Below are positions 41,290 through 50,013 of a stretch of DNA of 64,000 nt, piece by piece. The DNA comes from an uncultured Acidimicrobiales bacterium (lineage in GTDB: Bacteria; Actinomycetota; Acidimicrobiia; Acidimicrobiales; SZUA-35). Where the stretch lies: positions 62,001-126,000 of the forward strand of contig CALAJQ010000004.1 in assembly GCA_937922785.1 (NCBI GenBank). The letters run 5' to 3'. The notes under the pieces are model-generated. The model did no database searches. It was given only the letters and a program-made list of their open reading frames with translations, and had not been told where the DNA came from. How positions within the stretch are numbered: the stretch's first letter is position 1; every line of letters begins with the position of its first letter. The position numbers and the translations under genes were made by a program.

Positions 41290-43292
41290 TGAGCAGATCA
41301 ATCACCAAGCTACTAATTGCGAACCGAGGCGAAATCGCTGTGCGCATCGCCCGCACCGCAAGACAGATGGGTATGAGCACCGTCGGCATTTACGCCGAAC
41401 CTGACGCCAACGCGCTACACGTAGACTCAGTCGACGTCGCAGTGGCTCTCGGCGGCTCAAGCCCGGCTGAGTCATACCTACGTGGCGACGCTGTCATTAA
41501 AGCCGCTCTCGACACCGGGGCTGATGCCATTCATCCCGGTTATGGCTTCTTGGCTGAGAACGCCGAGTTCGCTCAAAAGGTGATCGACGCGGGGCTGATT
41601 TGGGTAGGACCCACTCCGGCTCAGATCAGTCTGCTTGGCGACAAGGTTGCCGCCAAGACAGCAGCCGTAGACGCCGGTGTGCCAACCACAACCGTTACAG
41701 AAGCATCTCCCGATTCGGTTCCAAGTGATGTTCCGATGCCCGCATTAGTGAAGGCTGCAGCAGGTGGCGGCGGCAGAGGCATGCGCATCGTTCGAAGTCA
41801 GGCCGACTTGGCCGAGGCCGTTACTGCGGCAGCACGAGAGGCACTCTCAGCCTTTGGCGACGGCACAGTATTCATCGAGCCCTATATCGAGAACGGCAGA
41901 CACGTCGAAGTTCAGATCATGGGTGATTCCCACGGCAACGTTGTTCATTTGGGCGAGCGCGAGTGTTCGATTCAGCGCCGCAACCAAAAGGTGATTGAGG
42001 AATCGCCATCGCCCGGGATCTCGCCAGAAATACGCACCGCTCTGACCGACGGGGCCTTGGCCCTTGCTCGACGCATCGGCTACGAAAACGCAGGCACGGT
42101 TGAGTTCTTGGTAGGCGACGACGGCACCATCAACTTCCTTGAAGTGAACACTCGCCTGCAGGTTGAGCACCCGGTCACTGAAGCAGTCACCGGCCTAGAT
42201 CTTGTTGAGATGCAACTTCGTGTTGCTGGAGGCGAAGCGCTGTCGGTTACTCAAACCGATATCAGCGTTACCGGTCACGCAATTGAGGTTCGGCTCGTGG
42301 CAGAGGATCCTTCAACTGGTTGGCTTCCCTCAATTGGAACCGTCGAACGCTTCGCTATAGGCGAGGGAGTTCGCGTCGATTCGGGCATTCGGTCAGGCGA
42401 CACAATCTCGCCGTCCTATGACTCATTGATTGCCAAGGTCATCTCTCACGCATCTGACCGCACGGCTGCCGCTGGAGTCTTGGCCCAAGGCTTGAGGGGA
42501 GGTCAGGTGTCTGGGGTTAAGACAAACTTGAACGCAATGGTCGCCCTGCTTGGCGAAGCTGACTTTTTAGCGGGTGCAACCCCGACCTCATACTTGGAAA
42601 CTCATCCCGAAATTGCTGAGGCCGCTGGCCCCGAAGGTCACGACCGTCTGGCCCTGCTGTTAGCGGCAGCATTCGCTACCGATGATGCCCAACGCAAAGG
42701 CGACCAGATCACATCGTTTGCGAGGTCTGGATGGCGGCTAGTTCACACTCAAGGCCAACGACAGACGTGGTTGCTGGGTGAGGAGCCCTACACCGTTGAA
42801 TATGACATGTGCGAAGACAACGCTTCTGTGCTTGTTGGTGATGTTCCGACCCCTGATGCTGAGGGTGTTTTAGCAACCGACCAACGCACAAGATCTGACG
42901 TACGTGTGCTTCGCAGAGCCGACGATGAGATCGCCATCGAAGTTGATGGCAGACGTCACGTGGTTTCAGTTGACCTTGACGGCGATCTAGCCCGCACCTC
43001 AAGCCGATCGGGAGCAATCACTTGGACACTCGCACCTAGGTTCGAAACTCACGACACCGAGTCTCAAGGATCCGGTCCCGTCTGTCCGCTACCAGGAACC
43101 GTCATTGAAGTTGGAGTCGTCGCTGGTCAAGAGGTTTCCGACGGTGACGTCTTGATGGTGGTGGAGGCTATGAAGATGGAGCACAAGATCACCGCCACTG
43201 GATCAGCCAAAGTGTCCGAAGTGTTCTTTTCAGTAGGTGACCGAGTTGACCAGGGCGTACTGCTAGTCGGGTTGGAGTCTGGAGATGAGTGA
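41289..43292 (+). CDS. Acyl-CoA carboxylase biotin carboxylase/BCCP (alpha) subunit
   Basis: A 667-residue biotin-dependent subunit. The ATG at 41289 overlaps the previous stop as TAATG; a GTG at 41277 would add four residues. Seen: ITKLLIANRGEIAVRIARTARQMGMSTV at the start, HPGYGFLAENAEFAQKV, KAAAGGGGRGMRIV (ATP-grasp glycine loop), ECSIQRRNQKVIEESPSP, FLEVNTRLQVEHPVTE, and a C-terminal biotinyl domain with VVEAMKMEHKI. It carboxylates biotin with ATP and bicarbonate and partners with the beta subunit. A typical MccA/AccA3-size protein. Confidence 0.92.
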   Translation: MSRSITKLLIANRGEIAVRIARTARQMGMSTVGIYAEPDANALHVDSVDVAVALGGSSPAESYLRGDAVIKAALDTGADAIHPGYGFLAENAEFAQKVIDAGLIWVGPTPAQISLLGDKVAAKTAAVDAGVPTTTVTEASPDSVPSDVPMPALVKAAAGGGGRGMRIVRSQADLAEAVTAAAREALSAFGDGTVFIEPYIENGRHVEVQIMGDSHGNVVHLGERECSIQRRNQKVIEESPSPGISPEIRTALTDGALALARRIGYENAGTVEFLVGDDGTINFLEVNTRLQVEHPVTEAVTGLDLVEMQLRVAGGEALSVTQTDISVTGHAIEVRLVAEDPSTGWLPSIGTVERFAIGEGVRVDSGIRSGDTISPSYDSLIAKVISHASDRTAAAGVLAQGLRGGQVSGVKTNLNAMVALLGEADFLAGATPTSYLETHPEIAEAAGPEGHDRLALLLAAAFATDDAQRKGDQITSFARSGWRLVHTQGQRQTWLLGEEPYTVEYDMCEDNASVLVGDVPTPDAEGVLATDQRTRSDVRVLRRADDEIAIEVDGRRHVVSVDLDGDLARTSSRSGAITWTLAPRFETHDTESQGSGPVCPLPGTVIEVGVVAGQEVSDGDVLMVVEAMKMEHKITATGSAKVSEVFFSVGDRVDQGVLLVGLESGDE

Positions 43293-45087
43293 CACCACCA
43301 GCGTCAGCGGAACCCAAGACCCCATCAGAGTTGCGAACTGCTCCGGCTTCTTCGGCGACCGCCCTTCTGGTGCATTGGAAATGGTCACCGGCGGCGAGAT
43401 AGAGGTTCTCACCGGAGACTGGTTGGCGGAATTGACGATGCTGATTCTCAGCCGCATTCAGGCCAAGCGGCCTGGCGGCGGATTTGCGCGCACCTTTGTT
43501 GACCAGATGGAACAGGTCATGGGCACGTGCCTAGACAAAGGCATCAAAGTGGTCTCCAACGCGGGTGGACTGAACCCCGACGGGTGCGTCGAGGCGGTTA
43601 GCGAGGTTGCTGACAAGCTGGGCCTTTCGCCAAAGATTGCCTTCGTAAACGGTGACGACTTGATGCCTCGGATCTCTGCGCTAATCAGTTCAGGCCAGAT
43701 GAAGGCTTTCGAGCCGGGCGATTCAATGCGCGAAGCTCAAACCTATGTAACGGCAAATGCATACCTTGGCTGCTGGGGAATCGTTGAGGCTCTGACCAGG
43801 GGCGCCGACATTGTGATTACCGGTCGTGTGACTGATGCAGCTGTTGTTTGCGGGCCGGCCGCGTGGCACCACAACTGGGGTCGGGATGACCTGAACCAGC
43901 TGGCCGGTGCAGTTACTGCTGGGCACGTCATCGAGTGCAGCGGGCAAGTTACCGGCGGTAACTACTCCTTCTTCCACGAGATTCCAGGACACTTACAGAC
44001 AGCCCGATTCGGTTTCCCGTTTGCCGACATCGCAGCCGATGGTTCTTGTGTGATTGGCAAACATGACGGCACTGGCGGCGTGATCAATACCGAGACAGTC
44101 ACCAGCCAGCTACTTTATGAAATCGGTGGACCCCGTTATATGGGACCCGACGTGATCACCCGCTTCGATTCAATCGAAATCTCCGATGCCGGGAAGGACA
44201 AAGTCCAGATCTCACCCGTTGTGGGCGAGGCTCCGCCCAAGACCCTCAAGGTGGCAATGAATTCCGTCGGCGGGTTCCGCAACAGCTTTACTGTGGCGCT
44301 TACTGGACTGGACATCGAGGCCAAGGCCGCCTTTGCCCAAGCAGCTTTTTGGGACTCGTGCCCCTATGACCCCGAAGACTTCGCCTCGCTGACATCACGG
44401 GTCATTCATACCAGCAAGGCCGATCCGCAAACCCAAGAAGAAGCCACAGCAATCTGGCGGCTCACGGTGAAAGATCCCGATGAGAAGAAGGTAGGCCGGG
44501 CCTTCACCAACGCAATGACCCAAACCGTTCTTGCCGGAATCCCCGGGATGTATCCCCTTACCGGAAGTCCTACCGCCGGAACCCCTTTTGGGGTCTACCA
44601 ACCTGCCCTGGTTGATGCCGACCTTGTTCCTTCCTACGTTCACATCGACGGCGAGACAATCCAGGTCGATTCAGTTGGCCCAAGCACCTCCGCTACCTTC
44701 GACCCGCCAGCAGACACTCACGTTTTAATTGCCGCTGGCGAGGAAACAACAATGGCGCCTCTAGGCACAGTTGTTGGCACTCGCTCCGGTGACAAGGGCG
44801 GACACGCCAACCTGGGTGTCTATGCCCGCAGCGACGAAGGTTGGGCATGGCTGGACACCATGCTGACCACCGATCGCCTCAGAGAACTCTTGCCTGAAAC
44901 CGCCGATCTCGCCATTGACCGGTACCGGTACCCGAAGCTGCGATCTCTGAACTTCCTCATTCGCGAACTGCTGGAAGAAGGCGTCGCCGCTTCGACCCGC
45001 CAAGACGCACAGGCCAAAGCCGTGGGCGAATGGCTCCGGGCCAAAGTAGTACCAATCCCCAACTCCGTGATAGGGCTTTCATCATGA
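43285..45087 (+). CDS. AtuA-family (DUF1446) protein with C-terminal AtuA-like domain
   Basis: A 600-residue protein of the acyclic terpene utilisation AtuA family; the biochemical function is not established. Seen: RVANCSGFFGDRPSGALEMVTGGEIEVLTGDWLAELTMLIL near residues 11-51, NAGGLNPDGC, DIVITGRVTDAAVVCGPAAWHHNWGRDDLNQLAGAVTAGHVIECSGQVTGGNYSFF, and a fused C-terminal domain from about 490 (GTVVGTRSGDKGGHANLGVYARS ... LNFLIRELLEEGVA) that is a separate small protein in some species. It overlaps the biotin carboxylase gene by 8 bases and is tightly placed in the operon. Confidence 0.85.
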   Translation: MSDTTSVSGTQDPIRVANCSGFFGDRPSGALEMVTGGEIEVLTGDWLAELTMLILSRIQAKRPGGGFARTFVDQMEQVMGTCLDKGIKVVSNAGGLNPDGCVEAVSEVADKLGLSPKIAFVNGDDLMPRISALISSGQMKAFEPGDSMREAQTYVTANAYLGCWGIVEALTRGADIVITGRVTDAAVVCGPAAWHHNWGRDDLNQLAGAVTAGHVIECSGQVTGGNYSFFHEIPGHLQTARFGFPFADIAADGSCVIGKHDGTGGVINTETVTSQLLYEIGGPRYMGPDVITRFDSIEISDAGKDKVQISPVVGEAPPKTLKVAMNSVGGFRNSFTVALTGLDIEAKAAFAQAAFWDSCPYDPEDFASLTSRVIHTSKADPQTQEEATAIWRLTVKDPDEKKVGRAFTNAMTQTVLAGIPGMYPLTGSPTAGTPFGVYQPALVDADLVPSYVHIDGETIQVDSVGPSTSATFDPPADTHVLIAAGEETTMAPLGTVVGTRSGDKGGHANLGVYARSDEGWAWLDTMLTTDRLRELLPETADLAIDRYRYPKLRSLNFLIRELLEEGVAASTRQDAQAKAVGEWLRAKVVPIPNSVIGLSS

Positions 45088-46229
45088 AGAATGACGTAAC
45101 CGACATGTTTGGCATCGACGTGCCGATTTTTGCGTTCAGTCACTGCCGCGACGTTGTCGCCGCAGTCACTAGGGCTGGAGGCTTGGGGGTGCTGGGGGCT
45201 GTAGCCCACTCGCCCGAGGGTCTAGAGCAAGACCTCAAATGGATAGAAGACGAAGTTGGCGACAAGCCCTACGGTGTCGATCTCATCGTCCCGGCAAAGT
45301 ACGCGGGTTCCGACGATGGCGGCATGAAGATCGATGACATAAAGAAGATGATTCCAGGTGAGCAGCAGGCATTCCTCTCAGACATCCTTGCGCGCTACGA
45401 AGTACCGGAGATGCCCGACGATGCTGCTGGAGGCAGCCAGTTCAACTCAAAGTCAGGTGGCGACGCTCCAATGTCTGCCGGCACTGCCGGGCCGCAGCTT
45501 GATATTGCGTTGGCGTTTAACCCGTCGATCATTGTCAACGCTCTCGGACCGCCCCCTGGTTTCATGATTGATCAGGTGAAGGCGGCCGGGGTCAAAGTTG
45601 GGGCGTTGGCAGGCAAGCCGCAGCACGCTGAACGACACGTGAACGCCGGCGTAGACCTGGTGATCGCGCAAGGCTCTGAAGCTGGCGGCCATACGGGTGA
45701 GATCGGAACCATGGTTCTTATCCCTGAGATTGTGGACGCCGTTGGGTCGACGCCGGTTCTTGGGGCCGGTGGCATCGGCCGTGGTCGTCAGATGGCAGCA
45801 GCCATGGCTCTTGGCGCTCAAGGTGTTTGGTGCGGTTCGGTTTGGCTAACCACCGAAGAAGCCGAAACCCATCCTGTCGTCAAAGAGAAAATGTTGCGGG
45901 CTACATCGGCGGACACGATTCGCTCAAGATCACGCACCGGCAAGCACGCCCGACAACTGAAGTCAGCCTGGACCGATGAATGGGAGAATCCAGAAACTCC
46001 AATGCCGTTAGGCATGCCGCTTCAACCGGTTCTTATTGACGAGGCCATCGCCCGCATCAATCGCGCCGCTCATACACCCGGGTCAGGTGCAGAGAAGCTG
46101 GCTAACTATTTCGTTGGCCAGATAGTGGGCAACATGAACAAGTCAAAATCATCCACGACGGTGGTCTATGAGATGATCGAAGAGTTCATCGAGGCAACAC
46201 AGTCGATAGCGGCCCAGCTAGATCAGTAG
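45084..46229 (+). CDS. Nitronate monooxygenase/2-nitropropane dioxygenase-like flavoprotein
   Basis: A 381-residue TIM-barrel FMN protein. The ATG at 45084 overlaps the previous stop (ATGA), preferred over the upstream in-frame start. Seen: MFGIDVPIFAFSHCRDVVAAVTRAGGLGVLGAVAH near residues 7-41, KVGALAGKPQHAERHVNAGVDLVIAQGSEAGGHTGEIG with the family His, and PVLGAGGIGRGRQMAAAMALGAQGVWCGSVWL for FMN-phosphate binding. Many homologues do not act on nitronates but on enoyl- or trans-acyl intermediates. As the last gene of the carboxylase/AtuA operon, a reductive or oxidative step on the acyl product is inferred. Confidence 0.83.
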   Translation: MKNDVTDMFGIDVPIFAFSHCRDVVAAVTRAGGLGVLGAVAHSPEGLEQDLKWIEDEVGDKPYGVDLIVPAKYAGSDDGGMKIDDIKKMIPGEQQAFLSDILARYEVPEMPDDAAGGSQFNSKSGGDAPMSAGTAGPQLDIALAFNPSIIVNALGPPPGFMIDQVKAAGVKVGALAGKPQHAERHVNAGVDLVIAQGSEAGGHTGEIGTMVLIPEIVDAVGSTPVLGAGGIGRGRQMAAAMALGAQGVWCGSVWLTTEEAETHPVVKEKMLRATSADTIRSRSRTGKHARQLKSAWTDEWENPETPMPLGMPLQPVLIDEAIARINRAAHTPGSGAEKLANYFVGQIVGNMNKSKSSTTVVYEMIEEFIEATQSIAAQLDQ

Positions 46230-46573
46230 GTCGCCACAAACTCAAACTCTGGGAACATCGCCCCTGCGTTCGGGAGGTCAGCGAGAGTGATGTACTCACA
46301 ACAGGCCGAGTAGCGCTCCCACATCGCCAAAACCTCAGGATGAGAGTGAGCGGTACCGATCGCTTCGGAATCGACCCACTCAAAGTGTTCAAGCATCGAA
46401 CCATCGCTAGCACGAAGGACTAGCGATGGCGTCTCGGTTGCTAGCCCTAGACGCCGAAGAATCGGCACGTGCTGCTCAATTTCTGTTGCCAGCGCCTCCC
46501 CCATGCCAGGCTTTGGACGAAAGACACCAATCACGTGAACACCCATGACCGCAATATTAGAGGGCTGACTCAA
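46223..46573 (-). CDS. Small dimeric alpha/beta-barrel protein (ABM/DUF-type)
   Basis: A 116-residue protein with the size and pattern of a ferredoxin-like dimeric alpha/beta barrel: HVIGVFRPKPGMGEALATEIEQHVPILRRLGL, TPSLVLRASDGSMLEHFEWVDSEAIGTAHSHPEVLAMWERYSACCEYITL. Such proteins include small monooxygenases and unknown stress proteins. No catalytic motif is evident. It overlaps the nitronate-monooxygenase-like gene on the other strand by 7 bases. An internal start at Met10 (46546) is possible. Confidence 0.6.
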   Translation of the reverse strand: MSQPSNIAVMGVHVIGVFRPKPGMGEALATEIEQHVPILRRLGLATETPSLVLRASDGSMLEHFEWVDSEAIGTAHSHPEVLAMWERYSACCEYITLADLPNAGAMFPEFEFVATY

Positions 46574-46585
46574 GACCTACCAGAG

Positions 46586-47092
46586 CTAGCCAGGGAACAT
46601 GTCCCGGGCCAACACTAAGCACAGGGTCCCCAAGCCTGCGCCCCAGGCGAGACCGGCCGCGACATCGCTGGGGTGATGAGCCTTCAATACGATCCGGCTT
46701 AGCCCCATGGCCAAGGCCGCGATCAGACAGATGACTCCAGTCACCGGAGACCACGCCCACCAAAGAACCGTTGACAAGGCTGCGGCCGAAGAGTGCCCGC
46801 TTGGGAACGAGCTAGACCTAGGCGGGTGCAGCCAATCCGGAATCAGGTCAACCACAGAGGAGTTGTCTGGACGCTGTCGCCTGAAGAGCAACTTCACCGG
46901 GCCATTAGTGAGAACCCATTCCACAGCGATCGCCGCCAAAAAGCCGGCAAACCCGACCCGATCAGAGCCAAAGATCAGACCCAATCCAGCGGCAGCTAAC
47001 CACAACATCGAATAGCGGCCCGCGGCGGACAACGCCGCAGCCGCGACGATCCGACTTCTAAGACTAGGCAACTTGGAACATGCCTGGTTCAA
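46586..47092 (-). CDS. PAP2-family membrane phosphatase
   Basis: A 168-residue membrane protein with the three phosphatase motifs: KLLFRRQRP (motif 1), SSFPSGHSSAAA (motif 2, catalytic His) and SRIVLKAHHPSDVAAGL (motif 3). Five or so hydrophobic segments surround them. Likely role: dephosphorylation of lipid phosphates such as undecaprenyl pyrophosphate or phosphatidate at the membrane, which would suit recycling of the lipid carrier for the glycan clusters. The start at 47092 overlaps the 3' end of the upstream MBL gene by 29 bases. Confidence 0.82.
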   Translation of the reverse strand: MNQACSKLPSLRSRIVAAAALSAAGRYSMLWLAAAGLGLIFGSDRVGFAGFLAAIAVEWVLTNGPVKLLFRRQRPDNSSVVDLIPDWLHPPRSSSFPSGHSSAAALSTVLWWAWSPVTGVICLIAALAMGLSRIVLKAHHPSDVAAGLAWGAGLGTLCLVLARDMFPG

Positions 47093-47978
47093 CCTCGGTT
47101 GCCTCGCCCCGTTTGATCATTCGGGCCACGTGCAGTTCAGCAGTTCGGCGCTCAACTGAGTCGGCAAAGGTGGACTCGACGTGAGGCCTATAAACGAACC
47201 GATTCAGCATCATCTCTTCTAACGAGTGAGGCTCTGCCAGGTAGGCAAGCATGGCTTGGTGCCTTGTTTCGATTACTGCGTGGAAGTTATCGAGAAGCGC
47301 CAAGAAGTTCTCCCGACCCTCGATTACTCCCTTGTGATGGAAGGTTACGTACCAGTCCGCCTCGACATCGCGAACTAACCGGAGGCTCTCGTCGAACTGT
47401 TCTAGATCGCTCCAAACGTCGCCGTAGTAGGGCCCGAAACCAGTGAGGTCTATGTCGGAAAGGAAGAACACTCCCCCATCGACGTTGAACCCACTGTGGC
47501 CACGGGTGTGACCCGGAAGGTGCATAGCTTCCACGTTTGTGCCGCCCAAATCGAAAACATGGCCGTGGCTGAATCCTTTGGCGTCAGGTCGAGGTGTGTA
47601 GTTGAACTGCTCAATAACCTCTTCGGTGAACTGTTGGCGAGCCTCGCCACCAAGGCCATAAACATCCATCAGACCGTCCACTGAAACCAAACCGGGTATG
47701 TCATCGTGATGGGCGTGAACGCTTGCTTCGGTGAACAAACCGTTGCCTGGCATGTGATCTTCGTGAGCGTGGGAACAAACGACCGCATCGACCTTTACTG
47801 GTGCGCCACCCTTTTCAACAACAGTAACCGACGGGTCAATTATTAGAGCCTCAGAAGAACCGCGCACGAGCAGCGAATTTCCGCTCGGATACTTCCCGTT
47901 GTTCTCTCCAACGAGCACGCTCACGTTGTCGGTGAGCTTGCGCTCGCCCTCTCCCCAATCGACTATCGGCACAGACAT
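47064..47978 (-). CDS. Metallo-beta-lactamase-fold hydrolase
   Basis: A 304-residue MBL-superfamily protein. Seen: VVCSHAHEDHMPGNGLF near residues 68-84 (HxHxDH zinc motif), LPGHTRGHSGFNVDGGVFFLSDIDLTGFG with the second His and metal Asp, and FHHKGVIEGREN near 213-224 with the last His. The family covers thioesterases, lactonases and glyoxalase II-like enzymes; the C-terminal helical part matches general MBL-fold hydrolases. Substrate unknown. It is divergent from the SDR at 48033 with a 54-base gap. Confidence 0.82.
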   Translation of the reverse strand: MSVPIVDWGEGERKLTDNVSVLVGENNGKYPSGNSLLVRGSSEALIIDPSVTVVEKGGAPVKVDAVVCSHAHEDHMPGNGLFTEASVHAHHDDIPGLVSVDGLMDVYGLGGEARQQFTEEVIEQFNYTPRPDAKGFSHGHVFDLGGTNVEAMHLPGHTRGHSGFNVDGGVFFLSDIDLTGFGPYYGDVWSDLEQFDESLRLVRDVEADWYVTFHHKGVIEGRENFLALLDNFHAVIETRHQAMLAYLAEPHSLEEMMLNRFVYRPHVESTFADSVERRTAELHVARMIKRGEATEVEPGMFQVA

Positions 47979-48032
47979 CTCAACACGGTAGCGAGATGGC
48001 TCTAAAAGTCGAATCGTCCTACGATCAATTGG

Positions 48033-48830
48033 ATGGCAGACCCCATGTACTCAACAGACCTATTCGACGTAAAGGGCAAGGTGGCAGTAGTCACCGGCGG
48101 ATCCAGAGGTATCGGTGCGATGATCGCCCGAGGCCTCGTTAGCAACGGAGTCAAGACATACATCACAGCTCGTAAGGCCCAGGCGTGTGACGAGATGGCT
48201 GCAGAGCTTTCCAAGATCGGCGAGTGCATCTCGATTCCCGCCGATCTTTCAACCGAGGAGGGGTTGGCCACCTTTGTTGCAGCCGTAAGTGAACAAGAAT
48301 CGCAACTGGACATATTGGTGAACAACGCTGGCGCCTCCTGGGGTGCACCCATGGGTGAGTTCCCTGAGATGGGTTTCGACAAGGTCCTCAACATCAATGT
48401 CAAGGCGCCCTTCATGTTGACTCAAGCGTTCCTGCCGTTACTCAAGGCTTCTGCCACTCAGGAAGACCCGGGCCGTGTCATCATGATCTCTAGCATCGAC
48501 GGAATCCGAGTTTCAGCAATGGAGACGTTCTCATACTCAGCCTCCAAGGCCGGGGTGGCCCACATGGGACGACACATGGCGCTTCATCTCGCGTCGGAAA
48601 ACATCACCGTGAACATGATTGCCCCGGGCCCGTTCGAGTCCCACATGATGGCGTTTGCCTTGGAAGATGAGAAGATACGTTCAGCAATTGAGTCAGACAA
48701 CCCTCGCAACCGGATCGGTACTCCCGAGGACGTCGCTGGCACTGCCATCTTCTTAAGCAGCCGAGCCGGCGCTTACGTTACCGGAGCAATCATTGCAGTT
48801 GACGGAGGGATTGCGAGTCTCGCCCAGTAA
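48033..48830 (+). CDS. Short-chain dehydrogenase/reductase
   Basis: A 265-residue SDR. Seen: KVAVVTGGSRGIGAMIARGL near residues 14-33, ITARK (NADP-type arginine after beta-2), ILVNNAGASWGAPM, the catalytic Ser (MISSIDGIRVS) with YSASKAG, and a C-terminal GAYVTGAIIAVDGGI. Similar enzymes act on 3-oxoacyl-CoA or are rhamnolipid RhlG-like reductases; the substrate is not known. Its stop overlaps the start of the next gene as TAATG, an arrangement that suggests the two are expressed together although their functions look unrelated. Confidence 0.86.
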   Translation: MADPMYSTDLFDVKGKVAVVTGGSRGIGAMIARGLVSNGVKTYITARKAQACDEMAAELSKIGECISIPADLSTEEGLATFVAAVSEQESQLDILVNNAGASWGAPMGEFPEMGFDKVLNINVKAPFMLTQAFLPLLKASATQEDPGRVIMISSIDGIRVSAMETFSYSASKAGVAHMGRHMALHLASENITVNMIAPGPFESHMMAFALEDEKIRSAIESDNPRNRIGTPEDVAGTAIFLSSRAGAYVTGAIIAVDGGIASLAQ

Positions 48831-49981
48831 TGGACTTTCAAGGCGGTTCGAGCCCAGGTGGAACATCCACCAATGAACGAGTTCAGACGAACCAGTTCAT
48901 GGGCTCGCCGCTGGTCATAGCCACGATCGTATTACTGCTCCTCGGGTTCGTCGGTTGGCGCCTTTTGGCCGGAACTCCTGACACGGCGCTTCCCCCACCC
49001 ACGACCTTCCCCCCAGTTGAGACCACTCAGCCAGCACCACCTCCGGCTGAGCTTGGGATGCTGACCGGGTTGGGACTCAAGGGCACCGTCGCCTACGCCA
49101 TTTCAGATGGCGTAGCGGTGATCGACCTGGAGACGGGCGACGTTATTCCGGTCACCAACATCGCCGAAATCCTGGCTCCTGGAGACTTCGAAATCCTGCC
49201 GACCGAATTCGGTAGCTTTGTCATTGACAAGTCAGACCCGACATCAATCGGGCTGTCCGAAATCGAGGGCGACGTGGTCAGCACCTCTGACAGCGAGAGA
49301 TTCGTAGCGGTGTTATACGGCGGAGTAACCGGAGGCAACCCCGACACAGATTCGCGATACGCCTACACGTTAAGCGGCACTTACGGAGTCGAAGCCGCAG
49401 ACCTGGGCCTAGTAAGCGTCGCCGAAATTGCTAAGGACTCAAAGCAGCTTCTTGTGCCAGGTCTCGGAGCGATCTTTGAACACCCAGATGGAGGGTCTTT
49501 CATATTTGATGTGAACGGCTATCGCCCTCTGTCTAACCACAGAGTGATCGCAGCCTCGAGTTCGGCACGCGTGGAGCTGCGATGCGAGACTTCATGCAAC
49601 GCTCACTACGTCAGCGCAGACAAGGACCTTCTGCTGCCGCCGTTGTTTGCCCGAGAGGTAGAGCTCCAGATCTCGCCCGACGGGGAATGGATTCTGTTGA
49701 CGGTGGTGCAACCGGCGCCTGGACCCACTTCGGTCTGGGAAGGATCCGGCTCTCAGATGTTCAAAGTGAGCACGGGAAACTTGTGGAGCCTGGGAGTTAC
49801 AAGCGACGGAAGCCCTAGGTGGTCAGGAGACTCCAGCTTCGTCGGGTGGTTGTCTGCCGATAGTGACAGTCCCAAGCTCACAGTTATCAAAACATCAGAC
49901 CGCCAAGCCTCAGTGATTGATCTACAACCTCTCGGTGCCCCACAACGTACCGGGGCCGAAGTGGTATTTATAAGCGGCTAA
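48830..49981 (+). CDS. Membrane-anchored protein with extracytoplasmic beta-propeller-like domain
   Basis: A 383-residue protein, family not recognised. Seen: a cytosolic Gly/Ser/Thr N-terminus, one transmembrane helix PLVIATIVLLLLGFVGWRLL near residues 27-46, a proline-rich linker (about 52-70), and an extracellular region with repeated turns and strands such as VISDGVAVIDLETGD, GDGEW-type ISPDGEWILLTVVQ, and GSPRWSGDSSFVGWL, suggestive of a degenerate WD40/TolB propeller. It could scaffold or sense a cell-envelope structure. The ATG at 48830 overlaps the SDR stop by one base. Confidence 0.65.
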   Translation: MDFQGGSSPGGTSTNERVQTNQFMGSPLVIATIVLLLLGFVGWRLLAGTPDTALPPPTTFPPVETTQPAPPPAELGMLTGLGLKGTVAYAISDGVAVIDLETGDVIPVTNIAEILAPGDFEILPTEFGSFVIDKSDPTSIGLSEIEGDVVSTSDSERFVAVLYGGVTGGNPDTDSRYAYTLSGTYGVEAADLGLVSVAEIAKDSKQLLVPGLGAIFEHPDGGSFIFDVNGYRPLSNHRVIAASSSARVELRCETSCNAHYVSADKDLLLPPLFAREVELQISPDGEWILLTVVQPAPGPTSVWEGSGSQMFKVSTGNLWSLGVTSDGSPRWSGDSSFVGWLSADSDSPKLTVIKTSDRQASVIDLQPLGAPQRTGAEVVFISG

Positions 49982-50013
49982 GGCCCTCGGCAAAGCAGAC
50001 CGATGACTACTTT

